Assembly (NCBI RefSeq): GCF_001676705.1
Contig: NZ_CP016170.1
Coordinates: 2,418,001 to 2,482,000 of the forward strand
Source: Bordetella bronchialis
GTDB taxonomy: Bacteria; Pseudomonadota; Gammaproteobacteria; Burkholderiales; Burkholderiaceae_B
Length of the DNA: 64,000 nucleotides
Reading direction: 5' to 3'
Shown here: one piece after another, positions 44,876-53,421 of the stretch
Numbering within the stretch: position 1 is the stretch's first letter
Layout of the letters: the number at the start of each line of letters is the position of its first letter
Notes under the pieces: generated by a model
Told to the model about the DNA's origin: nothing
The model's database searches: none
The model's input: only the letters and a program-made list of their open reading frames with translations
Made by a program: the position numbers and the translations under genes

Positions 44876-45540
44876 TGCACCATCCCTCCCGCGCGCAGGC
44901 GCAGCTCGATACGCCGCAGCAGGAACGTCGTCGCGCCGGTCAATATGAAATAGATCACAGCGATGGCCAGGTAGACTTCCAGCGACCGGTAGGACACCGA
45001 GATGATCTTCTGGCCTTCGTGCATGACGTCGTGGATGGTCAGCAGCGACACCAGCGCCGAATTCTTGATCAGCGCGATGAACTCGTTGCCCAGCGGCGGG
45101 ATCATGCGCACGAAGGCCTGCGGCAGCACCACGCTGGTCATGGCCATGCGGGCCGGCATGCCCAGCGAGCGCGCGGCCTCGACCTGCCCGCGATCGATGG
45201 ATTGGATGGCTCCCCGCACGATCTCGGATACGTAGGCGCCGCTGTACACCGACAGCCCGATGGTGCCGCAGACGAAGGCCGGCAGCATGATGCCGAACTG
45301 CGGCAGTCCGAAGAACAGGATGAACAGTTGCACCAGCAGGGGCGTGCCCCGGATGGCGGCCACGTAGGCCGAGCACGCGCCATAGATGAAGCGCCGGCGC
45401 GGATCCAGCCGGCCGATGCCCACGAGCAGGCCGATCACGCAGCCGCACAGCAGCGACACGGACACGATCTCCACCGTGACCGCGGCGCCTCGTAGCAGGT
45501 CCGGCCAGTTGGCCCAGACCGGGGAGAAATCCAGATCCAT
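44872..45540 (-). CDS. polar amino acid ABC transporter, permease
   Basis: A 222-residue membrane protein of the HisM/GlnP class with five to six helices. The conserved EAA-loop is visible as [23 protein letters not shown] at about 136-158, with the [16 protein letters not shown] segment after it. Only one permease gene is present, so the pore is probably a homodimer. It is encoded between the binding protein and ATPase genes, eight bases after the former. Confidence 0.94.
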   Translation of the reverse strand: MDLDFSPVWANWPDLLRGAAVTVEIVSVSLLCGCVIGLLVGIGRLDPRRRFIYGACSAYVAAIRGTPLLVQLFILFFGLPQFGIMLPAFVCGTIGLSVYSGAYVSEIVRGAIQSIDRGQVEAARSLGMPARMAMTSVVLPQAFVRMIPPLGNEFIALIKNSALVSLLTIHDVMHEGQKIISVSYRSLEVYLAIAVIYFILTGATTFLLRRIELRLRAGGMVQ

Positions 45541-45548
45541 TCAGGGCC

Positions 45549-46301
45549 TCAGTTGCTGAACCACTTCTTGACGATGGCATCGTAGGTGCCATCGGCCTTC
45601 AACTGGGCCAGGGCCTTGTTCAGGCTGGCGGTCAGTTCGGGCATGTCCTTGCGCACGGCCATGCCATAGGCCTCGGTCGTCAACTGCTCGGGCAGTACCT
45701 TCAGGCCGCCGCGGGTGCGCACGTACTGGTAGGCGGCCGGCAATCCGGTGACCGCCGCATCGGCGCGGCCGATCGCCACCAGGTTGAACATCTGGTCGTT
45801 CTTTTCGACTTCGACCAGCTTCACGCCCGGGTAGTGTTCCTTCAGGTAGCCGACTGACTTCGTGCCCACCTGCACGGTGACCTGCTTGCCGTCCAGGTCC
45901 TTGGGCGACTTGATGGCGTTGTTGTCGGCCTTGACCATCGCGACCAGGCCGCCGGCGTAGTAGGAGTCGCCAAAGTCCACCACTTTGCGGCGCTCGTCGG
46001 TGATGTAGATGGCCGACACCGCCATGTCGTAGCGCTTGGCCACCAGGCCCGGGATGAGCCCCTTGAAATCGATCTGCGTCCATTCCACCTTTTTGCCCAT
46101 GGCCTTGGCCAGGGCTTCGACCAGCTCGATATCGAAGCCGGTCAGCTTGCCGTTCTCCACGTACTCCATGGGCGGGAAGGTGGCGTCGGTAACGACGCGG
46201 ATCACGTCCTGGTCGGCGCGGGCAGGGGCCGGCGCGGCCGCCCAGAGCAGGGGACACAGGGCGATCGCGGCCTGCAGGACGCGGCGGCGGAGTGCTTTCA
46301 T
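45549..46301 (-). CDS. periplasmic polar amino acid-binding protein
   Basis: A 250-residue family-3 solute-binding protein: signal peptide ending [10 protein letters not shown] (about residues 24-33), then [46 protein letters not shown] and KKWFSN at the C-terminus. The receptor captures a polar amino acid and hands it to the permease. First gene of the hut transport operon. The start ATG at 46301 follows an AAGGAG sequence. An IclR gene lies 48 bp upstream on the same strand. Confidence 0.95.
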   Translation of the reverse strand: MKALRRRVLQAAIALCPLLWAAAPAPARADQDVIRVVTDATFPPMEYVENGKLTGFDIELVEALAKAMGKKVEWTQIDFKGLIPGLVAKRYDMAVSAIYITDERRKVVDFGDSYYAGGLVAMVKADNNAIKSPKDLDGKQVTVQVGTKSVGYLKEHYPGVKLVEVEKNDQMFNLVAIGRADAAVTGLPAAYQYVRTRGGLKVLPEQLTTEAYGMAVRKDMPELTASLNKALAQLKADGTYDAIVKKWFSN

Positions 46302-46349
46302 GTAAGGCTCCTTGGGGTTCGGGACACGAAGGTCCGGTGGACTGAAAGT

Positions 46350-47093
46350 TCAGGTCAGGCTCAAGAGGCGGGACACGCGCGCGGCGGCCACCACCACCAT
46401 CTGGATCAGTTCGTCGGCGCGGGGCAGGGCCCGGGACGTCGGCGCCATCAGGGTCATGCAAGCGGCCAGGCGCTGGCCGGGGCCGAACAGCGGCGCGCTG
46501 GCGCCCCACACGCCTTCGTCGACTTCGTTCTGGCTGCACGCATAGCCCGCCTTGCGTATCGCCGCCAGCGACGCGCGGTCCGGCAGCTGCGGGTCCGGCG
46601 GATCGCCTTGCCAGGCATCCAGCAGCGCATCGCGGCGGGCGGCCGGCAGGTGGGCGAGCAGGCATTTGGCCGTGGCGCCCTTGCGCAGCGGAACGCTGCG
46701 GCCTTTTTCAAAGGAACAGCGCAATGCCTGCGGGCTTTCCAGCATGTCCAGGCAGATGGCGCGGTCGTTCACGGCCACGATCAGGCCGACGCTTTCGTGC
46801 GACTGGTGCACCAGGCGCTGCATATCCATGCGCGCCAGATGGACCAGGCTGGAACTGGCATCGAAGCCCTGCGCCAGTTGCAGCCCCATGGGACCGGGCG
46901 CGTAACTGCCGTCTTCTTCCTGCACGAAGCCCCAGTGCTTCAGCCGTGCCAATTGGCGGTACAGCGAACTGCGCGGCAGGCCGGTGGCTTCCGCCAGCTG
47001 CTGGGCCGTGACGGGGCCGTTCCATTGCGCCAGGGTGGCAAGCACCAGCAGCACACGGTCCTGGGAAGCGGCGGGTTGAGCGGTCGTCGACAT
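46350..47093 (-). CDS. IclR family transcriptional regulator
   Basis: A 247-residue regulator: HTH at about 12-70 (VLLVLATLAQWNGPVTAQQLAEATGLPRSSLYRQLARL region) and an effector domain with ICLDMLES, KGATAKCLLAHLP, SQNEVDEGVWGASAPLFG. The ATG at 47093 was chosen since the longer frame has no signal and family N-termini begin MSTT... It sits 48 bp upstream of the hut receptor gene and is divergent from the hyuAB operon, with two matching dyads in the shared region, so it may control either or both. Confidence 0.9.
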   Translation of the reverse strand: MSTTAQPAASQDRVLLVLATLAQWNGPVTAQQLAEATGLPRSSLYRQLARLKHWGFVQEEDGSYAPGPMGLQLAQGFDASSSLVHLARMDMQRLVHQSHESVGLIVAVNDRAICLDMLESPQALRCSFEKGRSVPLRKGATAKCLLAHLPAARRDALLDAWQGDPPDPQLPDRASLAAIRKAGYACSQNEVDEGVWGASAPLFGPGQRLAACMTLMAPTSRALPRADELIQMVVVAAARVSRLLSLT

Positions 47094-47138
47094 GGCGCCG
47101 CCAGTATCGGGCAGAGCAGGGGGGCGGGCCAAGTGGTG

Positions 47139-47157
47139 ATTCCCAGGGGATGGGAAT
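47139..47157. promoter_or_regulatory. IclR-type operator, copy 1 (ATTCCCA-N5-TGGGAAT)
   Basis: Seven-base arms in perfect inverted repeat with a five-base spacer, 46 bp upstream of the IclR start. The core TCCCA-N5-TGGGA recurs at 47272. Confidence 0.65.
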
Positions 47158-47270
47158 GAGCGCGGTTTTCCGCCGTCTCTTGCGGCATCGGCTTCGGCAC
47201 GGAAGTCGTTGATTGTCCTGGGCACATCAGGAATTGCGGGAAAACCCTAGGTTTCGGAGGTATCCCCACC

Positions 47271-47287
47271 GTCCCATCGGATGGGAC
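47271..47287. promoter_or_regulatory. IclR-type operator, copy 2 (GTCCCATC-G-GATGGGAC)
   Basis: A perfect 17-bp dyad sharing the TCCCA-N5-TGGGA core with copy 1. Copies are 131 bp apart centre to centre. It lies about 196 bp before hyuA. Confidence 0.65.
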
Positions 47288-47482
47288 TTTGCGCCACCGC
47301 GTGCCCCGGTCCGGCGCAAGGCGTCCCCTCCGCGGTGCGTCGCGTCGGCGCGCGTCGCACCAGGCTGGCGCGCCCTCCCTATTTATCGCTTTGCGCGAAA
47401 AGTCATTCGTTATCTTTCATTGGAGTAAATCAATCCCGGCTCCTATGATCCCCGCATCGACATGGCCGACAGGGAGAACGAT

Positions 47483-49591
47483 GTGGCGGGTTGGGCGATC
47501 GGGATAGATATCGGCGGGACCTTCACCGATATCGTGGCGCTGGATTACGGGGCCTCGGCCCTGCACAGCCTGAAGGTGCTCACCACGCATGGCGACCCGG
47601 CGGAGGGCGTGGCCGAAGGCGTGCGCCGCATCGTCGCCACCTGCGGCATCGGGCCCAAGGACGTGACCCGCATCGTCCATGCCACCACGCTGTTCACCAA
47701 TGCGCTGATCGAGCGCCGCGGCTGCAGGACGGGCCTGCTGGTGACGCGCGGCTTCAAGGATGTGATCGAGATCGGCCACGAGCGCAAATACGATCTCTAC
47801 GATCTGCAGATCGAGGCGGCGCCCGCCCTGGTGGAGCGCCGCCTGCGCGCGGAAATCGGCGCCCGCATGGACGCCCGCGGCACGGAGATCGCGCCCGTGG
47901 ACCCGCGCGAGACCATCGCGGCCGTGGGCGAGCTGGTGCGCGAGGGCATCGAATCCCTGGCGGTGTGCCTGCTGCATGCCTATGCCAGTGACGCGCACGA
48001 ACGCCAGGTGGCCGCCATCCTGCGCGAAGCCTATCCCGGCCTGGCGATCACCCTGTCCAGCGAAGTGGCGCCCGTCGTGCGCGAGTTCGAGCGCATGTCG
48101 ACGACATCGGCCAACGCCTATATCAAGCCGCTGGCCAGCCGCTACCTGGACAATCTGCAGCGCCGCCTGCGCGACCTCGGCCTGCGCGCGGACATCCTGA
48201 TGATGCTTTCCAATGGCGGCCTGTCGCACTTGGGCGAAGCGCGGCGCGTCCCCATCGAGCTGCTGGAGTCGGGCCCCGCGGCCGGCGCGATATCGGCCGC
48301 CTGCTACAGCGCGCGCGATCGCCAGCCGGATCTGCTGGCCTTCGATATGGGCGGGACGACGGCCAAGCTTTGCCTGGTGGAGAACGGCCAGCCTTCGATC
48401 GCCTTCGGCTTCGAGGCCGCGCGGCAGAAGCGCTTCGCCGAGGGCAGCGGCCTGCCGATACGCATCACCACCATAGACCTGATCGAGATCGGCGCGGGCG
48501 GCGGCAGCATCGCCAGCCAGGATGCATTGGGACTGCTGAAGGTGGGCCCGCAGAGCGCCGGTTCCGAGCCGGGACCCGTCTGCTACGGGCGTGGCGGCGA
48601 TCGCCCGACCGTGACCGACGCCAACCTCCTGCTGGGCTACCTGAACCCCGACTACTTCGCCGGCGGCACGATGTCCATCGATGCCGATCTGTCGGCGGCC
48701 GCCATTGGCGCGCTGGGCGATGCGCTGGGCCACCGGGCGATGGACGTCGCCTGGGGCATCCACGACATCGTCGCCGAGAACATGGCCGGCGCCGCGCGCG
48801 TGCACGTCGCCGAACGTGGCCGCGACCCGCGCGACTTCGTGCTGTTGTGCACGGGCGGCGGCGGCCCCCTGCATTCCTATTACGTCGCGCAAAAGATAGG
48901 CGTGCGCACCATCATCTGCCCGCCGGCCGCCGGCGTCGCTTCCGCCTACGGCCTGCTGGTGGCGCCCGCGCGCGCCGACCGCTCGCGCACGGTCAATGTG
49001 CGGCCCGCTTCCGACAGCCTGGAAGACCTGGAGCGCGCCTACGCGGACCTGGAAGGCCAGGCGCTGGAATCCCTGCGTCCGCTGGATGCGGCATTCGGTC
49101 CGGCCACGGTGCGCCGCGGCGCCGATGGCCGCTACGCCGGGCAAGGCTTCAGCCTGACGGTGGACCTGCCGGCCGGCCCTTATGCCGGTGCCGGCGCGGA
49201 CAAGGGCGATGCCGTGCGGCAGGCTTTGCTGCGGGCCTTCGAGTCCGCCTATCGGGAGAAGTTCGGCCGTACGCCGCCCGACGTGCCCATCGAGCTGTTG
49301 AACCTGCGTGTCAGCGCCACCGCGCCGCCGCGCCAGCAACTGGCCCATGCCGACATGAAGACGGGTGGCGATATCGCGCCCGCCGGCCGGCGCCAGGTGT
49401 ATTTCCGCGAGTCGGCGGGCTTCGTCGATACCCCGGTCTACAAGCGCGACACGCTGCATCCGGGTTTCGACCGTGCCGGGCCGATGCTGATCGAGGATGA
49501 AGGATCCACCCTGGTGGTGGGGCCGCGCGGCCATGTGCGCCAGCTACCCAGCGGCAATTTGATCGTCACGATTCAGGAGCAGCAGGCATGA
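47483..49591 (+). CDS. hyuA: hydantoinase/oxoprolinase subunit A (HyuA)
   Basis: A 702-residue ATP-dependent hydrolase subunit. The ATPase-fold start reads GIDIGGTFTDIVALD, followed by HATTLFTNALIERRG, GLLVTRGFKDVIEIG, SNGGLSHLGEARRVPIELLESGPAAG, FDMGGTTAKLCL and GAGGGSIAS. These are family motifs of 5-oxoprolinase/N-methylhydantoinase A. Together with HyuB it opens a lactam or hydantoin ring at the cost of ATP in the cytosol. The GTG at 47483 has AGGGAG at six bases; an in-frame ATG at 47462 lacks an SD. It overlaps hyuB (ATGA). Confidence 0.93.
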   Translation: MAGWAIGIDIGGTFTDIVALDYGASALHSLKVLTTHGDPAEGVAEGVRRIVATCGIGPKDVTRIVHATTLFTNALIERRGCRTGLLVTRGFKDVIEIGHERKYDLYDLQIEAAPALVERRLRAEIGARMDARGTEIAPVDPRETIAAVGELVREGIESLAVCLLHAYASDAHERQVAAILREAYPGLAITLSSEVAPVVREFERMSTTSANAYIKPLASRYLDNLQRRLRDLGLRADILMMLSNGGLSHLGEARRVPIELLESGPAAGAISAACYSARDRQPDLLAFDMGGTTAKLCLVENGQPSIAFGFEAARQKRFAEGSGLPIRITTIDLIEIGAGGGSIASQDALGLLKVGPQSAGSEPGPVCYGRGGDRPTVTDANLLLGYLNPDYFAGGTMSIDADLSAAAIGALGDALGHRAMDVAWGIHDIVAENMAGAARVHVAERGRDPRDFVLLCTGGGGPLHSYYVAQKIGVRTIICPPAAGVASAYGLLVAPARADRSRTVNVRPASDSLEDLERAYADLEGQALESLRPLDAAFGPATVRRGADGRYAGQGFSLTVDLPAGPYAGAGADKGDAVRQALLRAFESAYREKFGRTPPDVPIELLNLRVSATAPPRQQLAHADMKTGGDIAPAGRRQVYFRESAGFVDTPVYKRDTLHPGFDRAGPMLIEDEGSTLVVGPRGHVRQLPSGNLIVTIQEQQA

Positions 49592-51219
49592 CGACCCCGA
49601 ACACCCGGCACGGCGCCGAAGCCGCCGACCCGATCTTCCTGGAAGTCTTCTGGACCCGCATACGCTCCGTGGTGAACGAAGCGGCCAAGCTGATCGTGCG
49701 CACCTCGTTCTCGACGCTATCCACCGAGGCCAACGACTTCGCCGTGGTGCTGACCGATACGGCCGGACGATCGCTGGCGGAAAACAGCGGCAGCATTCCG
49801 TCCTTCATCGGCACCTTGCCGCGCACCGTGCAGGCGGCCATCGCCCGCTTCGGTCCCGACGATATCCGCGACGGCGATGTGTTCATCACCAACAATCCTT
49901 GGATAGGCACCGGTCACCTGAACGACGTCAGCCTGGTCAAGCCCATTTTCCATGGCGGCCGGCTGGCGGGCTTCGCCGCCACCGCGGCGCATGTGCCGGA
50001 TATCGGCGGCAAGATACGCTCCGTCGATGCGCGCGAGCTTTTCGAGGAAGGCTTCCATATCCCGCTGATGCGCCTGCTGCGCGATGGGCAGCCCGACGAA
50101 ACGCTGCTGTCGCTGATCCGCACCAACGTCCGTACGCCGCAGCAGACCGTGGGCGACATCTGGTCGCAGGTGGGCGCGGTGGAGCTGATCGCCAGCCGCC
50201 TGGGCGCCATCCTTGACGAATACCGCCTGGACGGCATCGACACGCTGGCGCGGGCCTTGTTCGACCGCAGCGAAACCGCCATGCGGCGCGCCATACGCGA
50301 GCTGCCCGATGGCGAGTACCGCTACGCCATGGAAACCGACGGCTTCGAAAACCGCTTCCAGTACCACGTCGCGGTGCGGATAGATGGCGACGAGATCGAG
50401 TGCGACTTCACGGGGACCTCGCCGCAGCAGCCGCGCGGCATCAACTGCGTCCTGGCCTATACCAGCGCCATGACGGTCTACGCGATCAAGAGCCTGCTGT
50501 TGCCCGAGCTGCCCAACAACGATGGCCTGTTCCGTCCCATCCGGATCGCCGCGCCGGAGGGCACGATCCTGAACCCGCGCATGCCGGCCCCCGTGGGCGG
50601 CCGCGCCTGCACCGGCCACTACGTGCCGACGGTGATCTTCGGCGCCCTGTACGGAATCCTGCCGCACAAGGTCATGGCGGGCGTGGGCTCGCCGCTATGG
50701 ATCGCCAACCTGAGCGGCACGCGCGAGGACGGACGGCCTTTCGCCACCGTGCTGTTCTACAACGGCGGCATGGGCGGGACGGCGGGCAAGGACGGCGCCT
50801 CGGTCATGTCCTGGCCCAGCAATATCTCGGCCACGCCCATCGAGGTCGCCGAACGCGAGGCCCCGCTGTTCTTCCAGTACAAGCGCCTGCGCCCCGGCTC
50901 GGGCGGGCAGGGCGCCTACCGGGGTGGGCTGGGCCAGGAGATCAGCTTCGTCAGCAGGCATCACGCGCCGCTGTCCATCGTGTTCCTGACCGAACGCCTG
51001 CGTGTCGCGGCGCCCGGCCTGGGCGGCGGCGGCGACGGTGCGCTCGGCGAAGTCACCATCAACGGCCAGGCCATCGACAGCCGCCGCCCGCATGTACTGA
51101 ATCCGGGGGACGAAGTGGTACTGCGCACCCCGGGCGGTGGCGGCTACGGCGACGCCGCGCGGCGGGACGCCGCGGCCAGGACACGGGATATCGCCCAAGG
51201 CTATGTCCCGGCGGACTGA
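49588..51219 (+). CDS. hyuB: hydantoinase/oxoprolinase subunit B (HyuB)
   Basis: A 543-residue partner of HyuA: VFWTRIRSVVNEAAKLIVRTSFS, GDVFITNNPWIGTGHLNDVSLV, ECDFTGTSPQQPRGINC, GRACTGHYVPTVIFGAL and PGGGGYGDAARRD are hallmarks of the HyuB/oxoprolinase-beta family. It supplies the other half of the ring-opening enzyme. The start overlaps hyuA's stop by four bases. Substrate may be a hydantoin, 5-oxoproline, or caprolactam-type lactam; caprolactamases have the same two-subunit form. A Bug receptor follows. Confidence 0.94.
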   Translation: MTTPNTRHGAEAADPIFLEVFWTRIRSVVNEAAKLIVRTSFSTLSTEANDFAVVLTDTAGRSLAENSGSIPSFIGTLPRTVQAAIARFGPDDIRDGDVFITNNPWIGTGHLNDVSLVKPIFHGGRLAGFAATAAHVPDIGGKIRSVDARELFEEGFHIPLMRLLRDGQPDETLLSLIRTNVRTPQQTVGDIWSQVGAVELIASRLGAILDEYRLDGIDTLARALFDRSETAMRRAIRELPDGEYRYAMETDGFENRFQYHVAVRIDGDEIECDFTGTSPQQPRGINCVLAYTSAMTVYAIKSLLLPELPNNDGLFRPIRIAAPEGTILNPRMPAPVGGRACTGHYVPTVIFGALYGILPHKVMAGVGSPLWIANLSGTREDGRPFATVLFYNGGMGGTAGKDGASVMSWPSNISATPIEVAEREAPLFFQYKRLRPGSGGQGAYRGGLGQEISFVSRHHAPLSIVFLTERLRVAAPGLGGGGDGALGEVTINGQAIDSRRPHVLNPGDEVVLRTPGGGGYGDAARRDAAARTRDIAQGYVPAD

Positions 51220-51221
51220 GC

Positions 51222-51245
51222 GCGGGGGCGGCATGCCGCCCCCGC
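51222..51245 (+). terminator. 24-bp perfect palindrome between hyuB and the Bug gene
   Basis: GCGGGGGCGGCA and its exact complement arm form a 24-bp dyad two bases after the hyuB stop. It would form a very stable hairpin within the operon, perhaps reducing read-through to the Bug gene or protecting the upstream mRNA. No T-run. Confidence 0.5.
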
Positions 51246-51294
51246 CTCGGTAAATCAACCAAGCCGCCAGAGCGGCCGATACAAGGGAAAGCAC

Positions 51295-52275
51295 ATGAAG
51301 ATCGCGTTGAAGTGTGGCGTGGCGGCGTTATCGCTATGCGGCGCCATGGCATCCGCCGTTGCGCCGGCGGCGGGGGCCTATCCCGCCAAGCCCATCCGCC
51401 TGATCGTTCCGTATCCCGCGGGCGGGTCCACCGACGTACTGGCCCGCATGCTGGGCCAGAAGGTGGGCGAATCGCTGGGCCAGACCGTCATCGTGGAGAA
51501 CCGGCCCGGCGCCAGCGGCAACATCGGCGCGTCCTTCGTGGCGAAGTCCGACCCGGACGGCTACACGCTCTTTCTCGGAACCTCCACCGCGTTGTCCGTG
51601 AACCAGAGCCTGTACAAGTCCTTGCCCTATGACCCGCAGAAGGACTTCGCGCCCATCGTGCTGGCAACCATGCTGCCCAGCCTGGTGGTGGTCAACGACA
51701 AGGTGCCGGTGAAGACCGTGCAGGAATTGACCGACTGGCTGAAAGGTCCGGGCCGCGCCGCCAGCTATGCCTCGTCGGGCGCCGGCACGCCGGCGCACCT
51801 GGGCGGCGAACTGTACAAGTTCATGACCGGCACGCACGCCACCCACGTCCCCTACAAGGGCGGCGCGCCGGCCCTGACCGACCTGGTCGGCGGCCAGACC
51901 GCCTATATGTTCGCCATCCTGCCCGAGGCCATGCCGCTGGTTAAGACCGGGCAGTTGCGTGCGCTGGCGGTGACCACGGCGAAGCGGCTGCCCGCCTATC
52001 CGGATATCCCGACCGTGGCGGAATCGGGCGTGCCCGGCTACGAGCTGATCGGCTGGTATGGCTTCCTGGCGCCGGCCCGCACGCCGCCCGACATCGTCGA
52101 CACCTTGAACAAGGCCTTCAACAAGGCGCTGCAGGATGCGGAAACGCGCAAGAAACTGCAGGACCTGGGATTCGAGGTGGCCGGCGGCCCGCCCCAGGCC
52201 TTGAGCGACCTGATGCGCAGCGAATCCGTCAAATGGAAGCAGGTGATCGACAAGGCCGGTATCAAGCTGGAGTAG
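51295..52275 (+). CDS. tripartite tricarboxylate transporter-type substrate-binding protein (Bug/TctC)
   Basis: A 326-residue secreted binding protein with signal peptide ending VAPAAGAYPAKP, then PIRLIVPYPAGGSTDVLAR and VIVENRPGASGNIG. It is the third gene of the hyuAB unit and may bind the lactam/hydantoin or a derived acid. Start ATG at 51295 is preceded by AAGGGAAAGCAC. Its last 14 bp overlap the convergent LysR gene. Confidence 0.93.
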   Translation: MKIALKCGVAALSLCGAMASAVAPAAGAYPAKPIRLIVPYPAGGSTDVLARMLGQKVGESLGQTVIVENRPGASGNIGASFVAKSDPDGYTLFLGTSTALSVNQSLYKSLPYDPQKDFAPIVLATMLPSLVVVNDKVPVKTVQELTDWLKGPGRAASYASSGAGTPAHLGGELYKFMTGTHATHVPYKGGAPALTDLVGGQTAYMFAILPEAMPLVKTGQLRALAVTTAKRLPAYPDIPTVAESGVPGYELIGWYGFLAPARTPPDIVDTLNKAFNKALQDAETRKKLQDLGFEVAGGPPQALSDLMRSESVKWKQVIDKAGIKLE

Positions 52276-53248
52276 CCCCCGGCCGCGTCGCGCGGGACGC
52301 GGGCGATCGGCCCTTGCCGCCCAGCGCCTTGACGCCCGGCGGCAAGGGGCGTTCTTCGATGGCGCGGCGCATGAAGGCCAGCAGGCGGCTGGAGCTGGGC
52401 GACAGCGCGCGCAGCTTGCGGCTGATCAGGCAGATCTCGCGCGACAGGCGGGGGCCCGTGACTTCGCGGAATACGAAAGGCGAGAACTGCCCCATGCCGG
52501 CCGCCAGCGCGGGAATGATGGCGTAGCTGGCCCCCAGGCGCAGGACGGCGTGCAGCGAGGTCGTGCTGGAGATCTCGTCGCGCATGCCGGCGAACATGTC
52601 CTGGCGTCCCGCGTTCTGCCGCAGGAAGGCGCCGATGCCGGTGTCCGGCGAAAAGCTGACGTAGTCCGCCGGATCCAGTTCCGACCAGCGCAGCGGTTTG
52701 CGGCTGGCCCCGTAGCGATGCCGCGGATCGCACACGACCCCGTAGCGGTCCTCCAGCAAGGGCGTATAGACCAGGTCTTCATGCCCGCGGTGTCGGCTGG
52801 TGACGGCAAAGTCCAGGTCGCCGCCGGCCACCATGGTCTCGACCAGTTCCGCGCCGGCATCGCGCAGCGAAATGGTGGTCTCGGGATATTCCTGCTTGAA
52901 GGCGTGGGCGGCGCTGGCCAGGAAATGCTCGATCACCGAGGCCGCCGCCGCGATGCGGATATGTCCTTGCCGCCCCTGTGAAAAAGCCTGCAGGTCGCTG
53001 AGCGCGCCGTCGAAGTGGCTGAGTATCTTGTCGGCCTCGACCTTGAAGCGTACCGCTTCGTTGGTCATGGCCACGCGGCGCGTGCTGCGGTCGAACAGCT
53101 TGACGCCGACGGTTTCCTCGAACTGCTGGATGGTGGCGGTCAGCGACGACTGGGTCAGGAACAGGCGCGATGCCGCCACGGTGAAGGACCCTGCCTCGGC
53201 CACCGCCACGAAGCATCGCAAGTGTCGCAGGGAGATATTGCGCAGCAT
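52262..53248 (-). CDS. LysR family transcriptional regulator
   Basis: A 328-residue LysR regulator: HTH near 5-63 (LRHLRCFVAVAEAGSFTVAASRLFLTQSSLTATIQQFEETVG region) and effector domain ending in a Pro/Lys/Arg-rich tail. The ATG at 53248 has AAGGA upstream; the 54-codon extension is A/T-rich promoter DNA. Divergent from the aminotransferase, its likely target. A perfect dyad with T-N11-A geometry lies 75 bp upstream of its start. Confidence 0.92.
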   Translation of the reverse strand: MLRNISLRHLRCFVAVAEAGSFTVAASRLFLTQSSLTATIQQFEETVGVKLFDRSTRRVAMTNEAVRFKVEADKILSHFDGALSDLQAFSQGRQGHIRIAAAASVIEHFLASAAHAFKQEYPETTISLRDAGAELVETMVAGGDLDFAVTSRHRGHEDLVYTPLLEDRYGVVCDPRHRYGASRKPLRWSELDPADYVSFSPDTGIGAFLRQNAGRQDMFAGMRDEISSTTSLHAVLRLGASYAIIPALAAGMGQFSPFVFREVTGPRLSREICLISRKLRALSPSSSRLLAFMRRAIEERPLPPGVKALGGKGRSPASRATRPGATPA

Positions 53249-53322
53249 CGCGTCCTTCCATTCAAGCCTGGGGATGGAAAGATCATATATTGGTGAAAAC
53301 GAATAAACAATAAAAACTAATC

Positions 53323-53339
53323 GTTTGTTATGAACAAAC
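53323..53339. promoter_or_regulatory. LysR-type operator (GTTTGTT-ATG-AACAAAC)
   Basis: A perfect 17-bp dyad containing T-N11-A, in an A/T-rich stretch (53282-53345) of the 173-bp divergent region. It is 83 bp before the aminotransferase start, a typical recognition-site position. Confidence 0.7.
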
Positions 53340-53421
53340 CGGCTTTCTAGAATTCTTCCGTCGTTCCGTTCCGGGAACACGCATACCGGCGCCCGCGCCA
53401 CGAATCGCAAAGGACATAGAC

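Larger units (their letters stand above)
47094..47482. other. 389-bp divergent intergenic region, IclR / hyuAB
   Basis: No gene is visible. It contains two copies of a TCCCA-N5-TGGGA dyad (47141 and 47272 cores) and an A/T-rich run (47397-47435) that probably holds the hyuA promoter. Confidence 0.55.
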
